Made by a program: the position numbers and the translations under genes | Shown here: positions 22,281 to 30,516 of the stretch, in pieces | Layout of the letters: each line of letters starts with the position of its first letter | Numbering within the stretch: position 1 is the stretch's first letter | The notes under the pieces: model-generated | Seen by the model: the letters and a program-made list of their open reading frames with translations, nothing else | Databases searched by the model: none | What the model was told of the DNA's origin: nothing | NCBI RefSeq assembly: GCF_023218175.1 | Contig: NZ_JALPTH010000036.1 | Location: forward strand, 1 to 60,975 | Length of the DNA stretch: 60,975 bases | Origin: Streptomyces lichenis | GTDB lineage: Bacteria > Actinomycetota > Actinomycetes > Streptomycetales > Streptomycetaceae | Direction: 5' to 3'

Positions 22281-23711
22281 TCAGGCGGGCTGGTCGGCGG
22301 CCAGGTCCTGCTGGTAGCGCTTCTCGAAGCCGGGCAGCAGCCGGTTCAGCAGCGTGGTGCCCTGCGGGTGCCGGATGCTGAGCCGGCTGGCCAGGTAGTC
22401 GCCGAAGACCTGGGCGTTGGGCTGGGCGTCGTCGTACTGCTCCTTGAACTCCTTGTACGCCTCGTAGGCGGCCCGCCCGAACGCCTCGGTGTCCAGCACG
22501 ACCTCCGGCACTGCCTCCTCGGCCGCCGCCTCGCCGTACTCCGGGTCGTACGCCCCCTGGTACGCGGGCTGGGGCTCACGCGGGGCGCTGAACCACGGGC
22601 TGGAGTAGTCGACGGCGTCGGTGGCGTCGGCGTCCTGCGGAGCTTGGGGCCCGTGAGGCCCGTGAGGCCCGTACGGCGGCTGAGGCGCGTGCTGGGGCTG
22701 GGGGCCGTACGGCTGCTCCGGTCCGTACGGCTGCTCCGGTACGTCCTGGGGCTGGGGTCCGTACGGCTGCTGCTCGTCGGGCCGCTGCCCGTGCTGCTCC
22801 TGCGGGGCCGCCTCGGGCCGTACCGCCTCGGCCGCCTCGGTCGGCGAGGGCCGCGGGGGCTCCTGCTCCGGGTCCACCTCCGGGTGCTGCTGCGGCTGTT
22901 CCCGGTCCCGTTCCCCGCCCCGGTGCTCGACCTGGTCGGCGGCCTCGGGCAGCGCGGGGGCGCCGGTGGTGAGGGGAAGGGGCTCGGCGGCCGTCTCCTG
23001 GGGGCTCGGCGGCAGCAGGGCCGGCTCGATGCCGGCCGCGGCGAGTCCGGCGGGGCCGGTCTCCGCGAGCGGGACGCCGTACCGGGCGAGCCGCAGCGGC
23101 ATCAGCGACTCCACCGGGGCCTTGCGGCGCCAGGCGCGGCCGTAGCGGGCCTGCAACCGGGCCTGGTAGATCAGCCGGTCCTGCTCCAGCTTGATGACCT
23201 GCTCGTACGAGCGCAGCTCCCACAGCTTCATCCGCCGCCACAGCCGGAAGGTCGGCACCGGGGAGAGCAGCCAGCGGGTGAGCCGTACGCCCTCCATGTG
23301 CTTGTCCGCGGTGATGTCGGCGATCCGCCCGACGGCGTGCCGAGCGGCCTCCACCGCGACCACGAACAGGACCGGGATCACCGCGTGCATGCCGACGCCG
23401 AGCGGGTCCGGCCAGGAGGCGGCGCCGTTGAAGGCGATCGTGGCGATGGTCAGCAGCCACGCCGTCTGCCGCAGCAGCGGGAACGGGATCCGCAGCCAGG
23501 TCAGCAGCAGGTCCAGCGCCAGCAGCACGCAGATGCCGGCGTCGATGCCGATGGGGAAGACCAGCGAGAAGTCGCCGAAGCCCTTGCGTTCGGCGAGCTC
23601 GCGCACCGCCGCGTACGAGCCGGCGAAACCGATCCCGGCGATGATCACCGCACCGGCGATGACCAGGCCGATCAGCACCCGGTGTGTACGTGTCAACTGC
23701 ATCGCGGCCAC
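22281..23711 (-). CDS. DUF2637 membrane protein with long Pro/Gln-rich tail
   Basis: A 476-residue protein. The first ~125 residues contain four hydrophobic helices (for example VLIGLVIAGAVIIAGIGFAG, then GIDAGICVLLALDLLLTWL and HAVIPVLFVVAVEAARHAV). This is the DUF2637 module also found in SpdB-type plasmid transfer proteins. Residues ~130-200 are basic and likely cytoplasmic. From ~240 onward the chain is low-complexity, with PYGP repeats (PEQPYGPEQPYGPQPQ near 345). A short ordered C-terminus ends the protein. The GTG at 23711 is 7 nt after GGAGGGG. It is followed upstream on the same strand by two lipoprotein genes. Function unknown; a membrane scaffold or conjugation-derived role is a guess. 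Confidence 0.75.
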   Translation of the reverse strand: MAAMQLTRTHRVLIGLVIAGAVIIAGIGFAGSYAAVRELAERKGFGDFSLVFPIGIDAGICVLLALDLLLTWLRIPFPLLRQTAWLLTIATIAFNGAASWPDPLGVGMHAVIPVLFVVAVEAARHAVGRIADITADKHMEGVRLTRWLLSPVPTFRLWRRMKLWELRSYEQVIKLEQDRLIYQARLQARYGRAWRRKAPVESLMPLRLARYGVPLAETGPAGLAAAGIEPALLPPSPQETAAEPLPLTTGAPALPEAADQVEHRGGERDREQPQQHPEVDPEQEPPRPSPTEAAEAVRPEAAPQEQHGQRPDEQQPYGPQPQDVPEQPYGPEQPYGPQPQHAPQPPYGPHGPHGPQAPQDADATDAVDYSSPWFSAPREPQPAYQGAYDPEYGEAAAEEAVPEVVLDTEAFGRAAYEAYKEFKEQYDDAQPNAQVFGDYLASRLSIRHPQGTTLLNRLLPGFEKRYQQDLAADQPA

Positions 23712-23888
23712 CCGCGATCCCCTCCCTGTATGTCCTACCGGGGGCAAAGCCTGGCACACGCGTTCGGGAGACGTCCCTCGGGGAGGCCTGAGGTGCCGTC
23801 AACGCGGGGCGGCACGCGCTGCGGAGAAGCGCGGAGCCCGGCACCGCCGCGGGTGGGCGGGGGTGCCGGGCTCCAGCCTGCCGCGGTG

Positions 23889-24614
23889 TTACTTGTTGGC
23901 CGCGGCCACGGCCTTGACCGCGTCCCTGGCGGCGCGGGTGGCCTGCTTGGCGAGGTCCTCGCGGTCCGGGGTGTCGGAGCCCGCGAAGCCGGCGCCGTTG
24001 TAGGAGATGGTGACGACCACGTTCTCGGTGCGGGTCACGATGGCCGCGTAGGTGAAGTCCTCGTCCGACTTCTTCAGCCCGTAGCCGATGGCCATCGCCT
24101 CGTCGCCGAGACCCTTGGCGGGGGCGGACTTCACGTCCTTGGCACCCTGGGTCGCCTTCACCTTGGCGACCTCCTTGGCGAAGTTCTCGGTGGCCCGCTG
24201 CTCGCCGCTGCCCAGCGAGGGGTCGGACTCGTAGCGCAGCAGGGAGACGTCCAGCCAGCGGTACTGGGAGCCCTTGACGCCCTTGTCGTCCAGCCCGTTC
24301 CAGGAGCAGCTGCCGCGGCTGGCGGTGTCGCTGGTCTGGCCGGGGGTGCCGCCCTTGCGCTTCACCTCGGGCACCAGGTCCTTGATCGTCACCTCGGCGA
24401 CGGCCTTGCAGGGCTCGGGCAGCTCGCCGTAGACGGCCGGCTCCACGGTGGGAGTGGGGGTGGGGGAGGGCGAGGCGGCCGCGGTGGGCGACTGCTTCGG
24501 GGCCCCGTCGGCGCCGTCACTGCCGGAGTCCGACGAGCAGCCGGCGGCGACGAGCATCACCGGTACGGCTGCGCAGGCGAGTATGCGGGTGAGTCGCGGG
24601 GCTGATCGCTGCAT
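23889..24614 (-). CDS. DUF3558-family secreted lipoprotein
   Basis: A 241-residue lipoprotein. The signal peptide has basic residues, a hydrophobic stretch (ILACAAVPVMLVAAG) and the lipobox VAAGC at about residues 22-26. A Ser/Pro/Thr linker (ASPSPTPTPTVEP) leads to a globular domain with two conserved cysteines (ELPEPCKAV near 69 and SRGSCSWNG near 100), the DUF3558 pattern. It should be anchored to the outer face of the membrane. Role unknown. It is paralogous in layout to the next lipoprotein gene upstream, from which it is separated by a degenerate 15-16-bp repeat array. Confidence 0.8.
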   Translation of the reverse strand: MQRSAPRLTRILACAAVPVMLVAAGCSSDSGSDGADGAPKQSPTAAASPSPTPTPTVEPAVYGELPEPCKAVAEVTIKDLVPEVKRKGGTPGQTSDTASRGSCSWNGLDDKGVKGSQYRWLDVSLLRYESDPSLGSGEQRATENFAKEVAKVKATQGAKDVKSAPAKGLGDEAMAIGYGLKKSDEDFTYAAIVTRTENVVVTISYNGAGFAGSDTPDREDLAKQATRAARDAVKAVAAANK

Positions 24615-24629
24615 GGTTCCTTCGCTTGT

Positions 24630-24732
24630 CGTACGGGAGTGCTTTCGTACGGGTGTGCCGTCGTACGGTGCGCCTTCGTGCGGTCCGCCCTTGTGCGGTG
24701 CGCCTTTGTGCGGTGCGCCTTTGTGCGTCCGG
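24630..24732. repeat. degenerate 15-16-bp tandem repeat array
   Basis: About six units of the form cgtacgggtgtgccgt / gtgcggtgcgccttt run head to tail between the two lipoprotein genes. The last two full units are identical (gtgcggtgcgccttt). The array lies in the leader of the downstream lipoprotein gene. Confidence 0.75.
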
Positions 24733-24808
24733 ACGTGCGGCCACGGTAGCCCGGATCGGCGGCGGGCCGGGGGCGGGGGCGGGCCGGTCGCGCGGGGGCG
24801 GGGGGCCG

Positions 24809-25726
24809 CTACTCGTCGAACCGCTCGGCCAGTCCGCGGGCCAGTCCCTGGGCTTTGTCCTGCAGTTCCGCGCTGTCGGGCACCTCGGTGATGCTCGCCG
24901 GCTGCTCGGCGTACCGGATGGTGACGACGACGTTCGATGTGCGGAACACCACGCTGACGGTGCGGTACTGGGCGGTGGAGCCGGCCCGGTCCAGGACGTC
25001 GTCGAGGAAGGCCGCGTCGCCGAGGCCGGTGAGCACCCGGGGCTCCAGGCCCTCGCCCGTGGCGGCGCTGCCGGAGGGGTCCAGCGGGCCGGAGCCGCCG
25101 GGCTTGCCGGAGGCGCTCGGCCGGGGGGCGCCGCCGGGGGAGGTCTCGGAGGTGGGGGACGGGTCGGCAGGGGACTCGGAGGGGGCGCCGTCCGGCGTGG
25201 AGGGCTTGGCGGAGGCGGTGGGCGGCGCGGCGGGCAGCACGGCCGACTCCTTGTCGCCGTACACCTGCTGCGCCCGCTCGTCGTCGCTGACCTCGGGGTC
25301 GTAGGAGACCACCCGCTCGAAGTCCAGCACCAGCTGGTGGGAGGCGTCGGGGCCGTCCGCCTTCCAGCTGCAGCCGGCCCGGCGGTCGGTGTCGTAGGTG
25401 ACGGCCGGGGTGCCCTGGTAAACCCGCTCGCGCTGCTCGTCGGTGAGGTCCGCGGCGCTCGGCAGCAGTTCGCGCAGGGTGGCGGCGGAGACCGAGCCGC
25501 AGGGCTCCAGCAGGGTGCGGTACCGGCCGGGGGCGGCGGCCTGCCCGGCCCCGTCGCCGGCCTTGGAGTCCTGGGCCGCGCCGTCCGGTCCGCTGCCGCC
25601 GGTGCACCCGGTCAGCAGCACGGCGCCGGCGGCGAGGGCCGCGGCCCAGCCGGTACGGCGGGTCGCCGCGCGAGCGGTCGCGGTGCCGGCCGCGGTGTCG
25701 CGGGGTGTGTGGGCCCTGCGTCGCAC
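24809..25726 (-). CDS. DUF3558-like secreted lipoprotein
   Basis: A 305-residue lipoprotein. After an Arg/Thr-rich n-region (RRRAHTPRDTAAGTATARAA) comes the hydrophobic h-region WAAALAAGAVLLTGC, with lipobox LLTGC at about 44. Conserved cysteines appear in LLEPCGSVSAATL and DRRAGCSWKADGP, as in the neighbouring DUF3558 protein. A Ser/Pro/Gly-rich insertion of ~60 residues near 180-235 splits the domain. The GTG at 25726 is 8 nt after GGAG; sequence upstream in the same frame is not homologous. It is probably a paralogue of the adjacent lipoprotein. Extracytoplasmic, function unknown. Confidence 0.75.
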   Translation of the reverse strand: MRRRAHTPRDTAAGTATARAATRRTGWAAALAAGAVLLTGCTGGSGPDGAAQDSKAGDGAGQAAAPGRYRTLLEPCGSVSAATLRELLPSAADLTDEQRERVYQGTPAVTYDTDRRAGCSWKADGPDASHQLVLDFERVVSYDPEVSDDERAQQVYGDKESAVLPAAPPTASAKPSTPDGAPSESPADPSPTSETSPGGAPRPSASGKPGGSGPLDPSGSAATGEGLEPRVLTGLGDAAFLDDVLDRAGSTAQYRTVSVVFRTSNVVVTIRYAEQPASITEVPDSAELQDKAQGLARGLAERFDE

Positions 25727-25998
25727 GGTGGGGCTCCTCTCGCTGCGATGCGCTGTACCTCGGTGCACGCGGTGTACCGCGGTGTGCCGTGGCGCACGGT
25801 GCCGCGTGGCCGGTCCGCCGGGACGGACGGCGATCGGGTCGGTGGACGGAAAACGGGTTGGCGGTCGCGTACGGCCGCCGCACACAATGTGTATCGCACG
25901 CGCTGCCGTCGCTGCCGGTCCGTCGCCGCTTTCGCGGGCCTTGGCACCGGTTTTCCGCTCTGTGTCTTCTGATGTGTTTCCGGGGGAATCGAGGAGTT

Positions 25999-27192
25999 AT
26001 GTCGTACGTGGAGATGCCGGGGGCGAAGGTTCCCATCCGGATGTGGGCCGACCCCGCGACGGTGGAGGACGGCGCCCTGCGCCAGCTGCAGAACGTGGCC
26101 ACCCTGCCGTGGATCAAGGGCCTGGCCGTCATGCCGGACGTGCACTACGGCAAGGGCGCCACGGTCGGCTCGGTGATCGCCATGCACGGCGCGGTCTGCC
26201 CGGCCGCGGTCGGTGTGGACATCGGCTGCGGGATGTCGGCGGTGAAGACCTCGCTGACCGCGAACGACCTGCCCGGTGATCTGTCGCGGCTCCGCTCGAA
26301 GATCGAGGAGACGATCCCGGTCGGCTTCTCGATGCACGGCGAGCTGGTCGACCCGCGGCGGCTGCACGGCTTCCCGACGGCGGGCTGGGACGACTTCTGG
26401 TCCCGGTTCGACGGGATCGCCGACGCGGTCCACTTCCGCCGGGAGCGGGCGGCCAAGCAGATGGGTTCGCTCGGCGGCGGCAACCACTTCATCGAGTTCT
26501 GCCTGGACGAGTCCGGCGCGGTCTGGCTGATGCTGCACTCCGGTTCGCGCAACATCGGCAAGGAGCTGGCCGAGTACCACATCGGGCAGGCGCGGAAGCT
26601 GCCGCACAACCAGGGGCTGGTCGACCGCGACCTCGCCGTCTTCGTGGCGGACACCCCGCAGATGGCGGCCTACCGCAACGACCTGTTCTGGGCGCAGGAG
26701 TACGCCAAGTACAACCGCGCGATCATGATGGCGCTCTTCCAGGACGTGGTCCGCGGGGAGTTCAGGAAGGCGAAGGTCACCTTCGAGCCGGTGATCTCCT
26801 GCCACCACAACTACGTGGCGGAGGAGCGGTACGACGGGATGGACCTGCTGGTCACCCGGAAGGGCGCGATCCGGGCCGGCTCCGGCGACTACGGGATCAT
26901 ACCCGGCTCGATGGGCACCGGCTCGTACATCGTGAAGGGCCTGGGCAACGAGGCCTCCTTCAACTCCGCCTCGCACGGCGCCGGCCGCCGGATGAGCCGG
27001 AACGCGGCGAAGCGGAGGTTCTCGACCCGGGACCTGGAGGACCAGACGCGGGGCGTGGAGTGCCGCAAGGACGCCGGGGTGGTGGACGAGATCCCGGCCG
27101 CGTACAAGCCGATCGAGCAGGTCATCGACCAGCAGCGGGACCTGGTCGAGGTGGTGGCCAAGCTCCGCCAGCTGGTGTGTGTGAAGGGCTGA
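25999..27192 (+). CDS. rtcB: RtcB-family RNA ligase
   Basis: A 397-residue protein of the RtcB 3'-phosphate RNA ligase family, which joins RNA ends through a guanylylated His and Mn2+/GTP. Metal-binding segments are GVDIGCGMSAV near residue 74, GSLGGGNHFIE near 155 and LHSGSRNIG near 180. The segment SCHHNYVAEE near 270 and the nucleophile region SASHGAGRRMSRN near 325 are present. It is the shorter bacterial form without the N-terminal extension. The ATG at 25999 directly follows GAGGAG. There is no rtcA, RtcR or archease gene nearby, so its partner system is not encoded here. RNA repair is the likely role. Confidence 0.9.
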   Translation: MSYVEMPGAKVPIRMWADPATVEDGALRQLQNVATLPWIKGLAVMPDVHYGKGATVGSVIAMHGAVCPAAVGVDIGCGMSAVKTSLTANDLPGDLSRLRSKIEETIPVGFSMHGELVDPRRLHGFPTAGWDDFWSRFDGIADAVHFRRERAAKQMGSLGGGNHFIEFCLDESGAVWLMLHSGSRNIGKELAEYHIGQARKLPHNQGLVDRDLAVFVADTPQMAAYRNDLFWAQEYAKYNRAIMMALFQDVVRGEFRKAKVTFEPVISCHHNYVAEERYDGMDLLVTRKGAIRAGSGDYGIIPGSMGTGSYIVKGLGNEASFNSASHGAGRRMSRNAAKRRFSTRDLEDQTRGVECRKDAGVVDEIPAAYKPIEQVIDQQRDLVEVVAKLRQLVCVKG

Positions 27193-27197
27193 GGCGG

Positions 27198-27235
27198 ACG
27201 GCAGGCGGTACGAGGCCTCCCGTACCGCCTGCCGT
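27198..27235 (+). terminator. hairpin terminator after rtcB
   Basis: A perfect 15-bp stem (27198-27212 with 27221-27235) with an 8-nt loop starts 6 nt after the rtcB stop. Two near-identical copies of gcgggcccgtaccgcc(c)tcccgggcc follow between 27238 and 27290, before the convergent SDR gene. Confidence 0.8.
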
Positions 27236-27293
27236 ACTGCGGGCCCGTACCGCCCTCCCGGGCCGCGGGCCCGTACCGCCTCCCGGGCCCGGC

Positions 27294-28064
27294 TCAGCGC
27301 TCGCGGTGGACCTTGGAGTTGGACGCCTGGGCGCGCGGGCGGACCACCAGCAGGTCGATGTTGACGTGCGGGGGGCGGGTGACGGCCCAGGCGATGGTGT
27401 CGGCGACGTCGTCTGCGGTCAGCGGCTCGGCCACGCCCTCGTAGACCTTGGCGGCCTTCTCGGTGTCGCCGCGGAACCGGGTGGTGGCGAACTCCTCGGT
27501 CTTCACCATGCCAGGGGCGACCTCCACCACCCGCACCGGGGTGCCGACGATCTCCAGCCGGAGGGTCTCGGCCAGCACCCGGGCGCCGTTCTTGGCCGCG
27601 ACATAGCCGGCCCCGCCCTCGTAGGCCGCGTGCCCGGCGGTGGAGCTGACCACCACCACGGTGCCGGCGCCGGAGGCGGTGAGCGCGGGCAGCAGCGCCT
27701 GGGTCAGATTGAGCGTGCCGATCACGTTGACCTCGTACATCTGCCGCCAGTCGGCCGGGTCGCCGGTGGCCACCGGGTCCGCGCCCAGCGCCCCGCCCGC
27801 GTTGTTGACCAGTACGTCGCAGCGGTCCAGCCCGGCCGCGAAGGCGTCCACGGCCGCGCGGTCGGTGACGTCCAGGGGGTGGGCGGCGGCCTGGTGGCCC
27901 GCCGCGGTGAGCTCGGCCGCCAGCGCCTCGATCCGGTCCTTGCGGCGGGCGGTCAGCACCACCCGGTGGCCCGCCTCGGCGAGCTGCCGCGCGGTGGCCG
28001 CGCCGATACCGCTGCTCGCCCCGGTGACGACGGCGACGGGCGTGACTGCGGGGGCGGAGGTCAT
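27294..28064 (-). CDS. classical SDR-family NAD(P)-dependent oxidoreductase
   Basis: A 256-residue short-chain dehydrogenase. The cofactor motif is VTGASSGIGAA (TGxxxGxG) near residue 13, with an Arg-rich strand-2 end (TARRKDR) that favours NADP. The NNAG motif is VLVNNAGGALG near 85. The catalytic Ser is in VVVSSTAGH near 140 and the YxxxK is YVAAKNGAR near 153. The PG motif EVAPGMVKTEEF follows. It resembles YdfG/serine-dehydrogenase-like SDRs, but the substrate is unknown. The ATG at 28064 follows GAGGAG. It is convergent with rtcB. Confidence 0.85.
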   Translation of the reverse strand: MTSAPAVTPVAVVTGASSGIGAATARQLAEAGHRVVLTARRKDRIEALAAELTAAGHQAAAHPLDVTDRAAVDAFAAGLDRCDVLVNNAGGALGADPVATGDPADWRQMYEVNVIGTLNLTQALLPALTASGAGTVVVVSSTAGHAAYEGGAGYVAAKNGARVLAETLRLEIVGTPVRVVEVAPGMVKTEEFATTRFRGDTEKAAKVYEGVAEPLTADDVADTIAWAVTRPPHVNIDLLVVRPRAQASNSKVHRER

Positions 28065-28219
28065 GGGCGTGCTCCTCGTACGGGTGGTCGAACGGCGGCC
28101 GGTACCGGCCAGGATAGGCAACGCCCGGGTGGCGCCGTCCGGGGCGTTGGGGGCGTCGGGTGCGCGGAGGTGTCCGGGCCGCCAGGGTCCTGGGCGTCGG
28201 GCCGCCAGGCCCCTGGGGC

Positions 28220-28570
28220 TCAGCGGCCGCGCGGCGCGTACATGATCACGGCCATCCCGGCGAGGCAGATCAGCGCGCCCGCCACGTCGAAGCGGTCCGG
28301 GCGGTAGCCGTCGGCGGCCATGGCCCACAGGATCGAGCCGGCCACGAACACCCCGCCGTACGCGGCCAGGATCCGGCCGAAGTCGCCTTCCGGCTGGAGG
28401 GTGGCGACAAAGCCGTACGCGCCGAGGGCGACGACCCCGGCGCCGATCCACAGCCACCCCCGCCCCGCCTCGCCGGCCCCGCCCCGTACCCCCTGCCACA
28501 CCAGCCAGGCGCCGCCGATCTCGCAGAGGGCGGCCAGGACGAAGAGGGCGACGGAGCGGGCGATCAGCAT
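28220..28570 (-). CDS. YnfA family (UPF0060) membrane protein
   Basis: A 116-residue membrane protein with four hydrophobic helices: SVALFVLAALCEIGGAWLVW, WLWIGAGVVALGAYGFVA, RILAAYGGVFVAGSILWAM and DVAGALICLAGMAVIMYA. The acidic Glu in the first helix (LCEIGGAWL) and the EGDFGRILAAYGG loop are typical of UPF0060, which is distantly related to small multidrug resistance proteins. The function is unknown. It lies on the minus strand after the Mut7-C gene, with a 146-bp gap containing low-complexity GC sequence. Confidence 0.85.
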   Translation of the reverse strand: MLIARSVALFVLAALCEIGGAWLVWQGVRGGAGEAGRGWLWIGAGVVALGAYGFVATLQPEGDFGRILAAYGGVFVAGSILWAMAADGYRPDRFDVAGALICLAGMAVIMYAPRGR

Positions 28571-28716
28571 GGGGGTCAGGGTGCCATGTGGGGGACGGGC
28601 CTCCGGGCGAGCGGTGGCTACGGCGCCGACTACGGCTACGGCGCCGGCCACGGCTACGGCTCCGGGGCCGGGCGGCCCTTCCCCGGCGGAGCCCGTCACC
28701 GCAATACGGCCGGCCC

Positions 28717-29451
28717 CTACGCCGCCGCGCCGCCGAACTCCCTCAGGGCGTCGGCCACGATGGACTCCAGCCGGGAGTGGTGGGCGCCGCGCCAGTAGAC
28801 GCGGTCGCAGGCCGAGCACTGGGCGAAGACGTCGTAGGTGCGCTCGGTGCCCTGCTCCAGCCGGGCCCGCACCGTCTCCTTGTCGGCCTGCGCCAGCTCC
28901 CCGTTGCACGCCGTGCAGCGGGTCCACGGGGCGAGCGGCGGGACGAACCGCTCCAGGACGTCCCGGAGTTGGTCGTCGGGGCGGTCGCTGTAGACATAGC
29001 CGCCCGCCCACAGCTCGCGCCGCCGCAGCAGCCCCCGGTCGCGGGAGAGCATCACCCGGCGCTCCCGGGCCGAGAGCGCGGCCAGCGCCCCGTCCCCGAT
29101 GTCCTCACTTTCGTACGCCGCGTCCACTCCCAGCAGCCGCAACCGCCGGGCCAGGGTGCCCAGATGGACGTCCAGGAGGAAGCGCAACGGCGCCCCGGGC
29201 ACCTGCTGCGGGCGCCGCACCCCGGCGACATGGACATGCTCCCCGGCCGCCGGGACATGCGAGGGCGCGACCGGGCGGCCGTCCACCAGCAGCTCCCCGG
29301 CCTCGGTCAGCGGCACGCCCAGCGACTCCACGACATGGCCCAGGGTGGACACCCCGTCGGTCACCGCGGCGGTGCGCCCGGCGCGGCGCGGGGCCGCGAC
29401 GAAGAGGGCGAGCGCGGGCGCGAAGCTGATCTCGATCTCCGGTCCGTTCAC
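28717..29451 (-). CDS. Mut7-C RNase-like protein with N-terminal ubiquitin-fold domain
   Basis: A 244-residue protein. Residues ~1-90 resemble the Mut7-C ubiquitin-like (ThiS-like) domain. Residues ~95-240 are the Mut7-C domain, a PIN-like nuclease, with acidic FLLDVHLGTLARRLRLLG near 100 and MLSRDRGLLRR near 145. It ends in a zinc ribbon formed by CTACNGELAQ and CSACDRVYW. RNA cleavage is inferred from the family. The GTG at 29451 begins only 5 nt after the stop of the SUKH-type gene upstream, so the two are probably co-transcribed. The start codon is the least certain point because the ribosome binding site is weak. Confidence 0.8.
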   Translation of the reverse strand: MNGPEIEISFAPALALFVAAPRRAGRTAAVTDGVSTLGHVVESLGVPLTEAGELLVDGRPVAPSHVPAAGEHVHVAGVRRPQQVPGAPLRFLLDVHLGTLARRLRLLGVDAAYESEDIGDGALAALSARERRVMLSRDRGLLRRRELWAGGYVYSDRPDDQLRDVLERFVPPLAPWTRCTACNGELAQADKETVRARLEQGTERTYDVFAQCSACDRVYWRGAHHSRLESIVADALREFGGAAA

Positions 29452-29456
29452 GCCGT

Positions 29457-30323
29457 TCAGGATGTCACCGGCGCGGGGACCGGACCAGCAGGTTTCCCCC
29501 CGGGGTCCGGGCCGGGTATCCCCCCGCCGGGCCCCGGGCCGGGTGCTGCCCCTTCTCGGCCGGGGCTGAGTGGTGCCCCTTCCGGTCCCGGGCCGGGTGC
29601 TGCCCCTTCCAGCCCCCACCCGGGTGCTGCCCCTTCTCGGCCCGGGCCGGCCGCGCCGGTGGCGCGCTCGGCCGACTCCAGCCAGCCCCGGTACCACCGG
29701 GCGAAGGTCACCGGGGTGCCGTCCTGGTGGGTCAGCGGGGCCAGGTCGGCGTCGTCCGCACGGCGGTCGGACCACATCGTGCCGCGGTGGACACCGCTCA
29801 CCACCAGCCACTCCCGCCGGGCGCACCCCAGCTGGGAGAGGACCAGGGCGCCGGCCGTGCGCTCCGGCGCGAACAGCACCGCGCCCCACCGCTCGTCCCA
29901 CGCCTCGTACGCCTCGTCGAACTCCTCGATGTCGTCGAAGTCCTCCTCCTCGGGGCACTCCGCGAGCAGCGCGGCCAGCAGCTCCGGGTCCGGCCCGCGC
30001 TCCGGGAACGGCTCGGCCAGCCGGGAGAGGTCGGCCAGGTCCGCCCCGTCACCCTCCAGCCGCCAGCGCCCCTCCTCCCGGCGGAGCGGGAAGAGCCCGT
30101 ACCCGGGGCCGGCGCCGCCCGCGCCGACCTCCAGCAGGAAGCTGCGGTACTCCTCCGGCAGCCGCACCCCCGTGCCCGCCTCCAGGTCGGCCAGCTCCTC
30201 CGCGGTCAGCGGCTCCTCCAGCGCCCACCGGTGCCCCAGCGCCCCGAACACGCCCTCGGCCCCCACCCGGTCACCGACGGCCCCCACCCGCCGGCGCACC
30301 CCGGCCCACCCCTGATCGTCCAT
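29457..30323 (-). CDS. SMI1/KNR4 (SUKH) family protein with Gly/Pro repeat tail
   Basis: A 288-residue protein. Residues ~30-200 fit the SMI1/KNR4 (SUKH) fold: EEPLTAEELADLEAGTGVRLPEEYRSFLLEVGAG is the signature region (about 35-68; positions given, not full motif), followed by the acidic ECPEEEDFDDIEEFDEAYE. SUKH proteins are often immunity proteins against secreted toxins but also occur as solitary regulators. The last ~65 residues are degenerate repeats of GREGAAPGPGPEG, not part of the fold. No toxin gene is adjacent. The gene overlaps nothing and is followed 5 nt later by the Mut7-C gene. Confidence 0.75.
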   Translation of the reverse strand: MDDQGWAGVRRRVGAVGDRVGAEGVFGALGHRWALEEPLTAEELADLEAGTGVRLPEEYRSFLLEVGAGGAGPGYGLFPLRREEGRWRLEGDGADLADLSRLAEPFPERGPDPELLAALLAECPEEEDFDDIEEFDEAYEAWDERWGAVLFAPERTAGALVLSQLGCARREWLVVSGVHRGTMWSDRRADDADLAPLTHQDGTPVTFARWYRGWLESAERATGAAGPGREGAAPGWGLEGAAPGPGPEGAPLSPGREGAAPGPGPGGGIPGPDPGGKPAGPVPAPVTS

Positions 30324-30516
30324 GTCCCCGACCGTACGCGCCGCCACTGACAACGCGCCCGCCCGATGCCGTCCCCGGCCGTCCGACCTGGTCCGGAGCC
30401 CGCGCGAGGCCCCTGGCACGTTCCTTGCCGTAGGCACCCTTGTGCGGTTGGCCGGTTCGGGACCATGGTGGGCGCAGCCCGTCCGTCAGGGCGGGACACA
30501 CGAGGGGAGCGGCGCG

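Noticed and set aside
22629..22800. Repeats in the DUF2637 gene as a CRISPR-like array
   Set aside because: They are in-frame codon repeats for PYGP segments with no spacers of constant length.
18078..24605. A plus-strand frame open for 2175 codons
   Set aside because: It runs antisense through argS, the DUF2637 gene and a lipoprotein gene, and out of frame through lysS; its product is Gly/Arg/Val low complexity. It is an effect of high GC, not a gene.
25882..25892. ACACAATGTGT palindrome before rtcB as an operator
   Set aside because: Only 4-bp arms; no flanking promoter could be assigned, so chance is likely.
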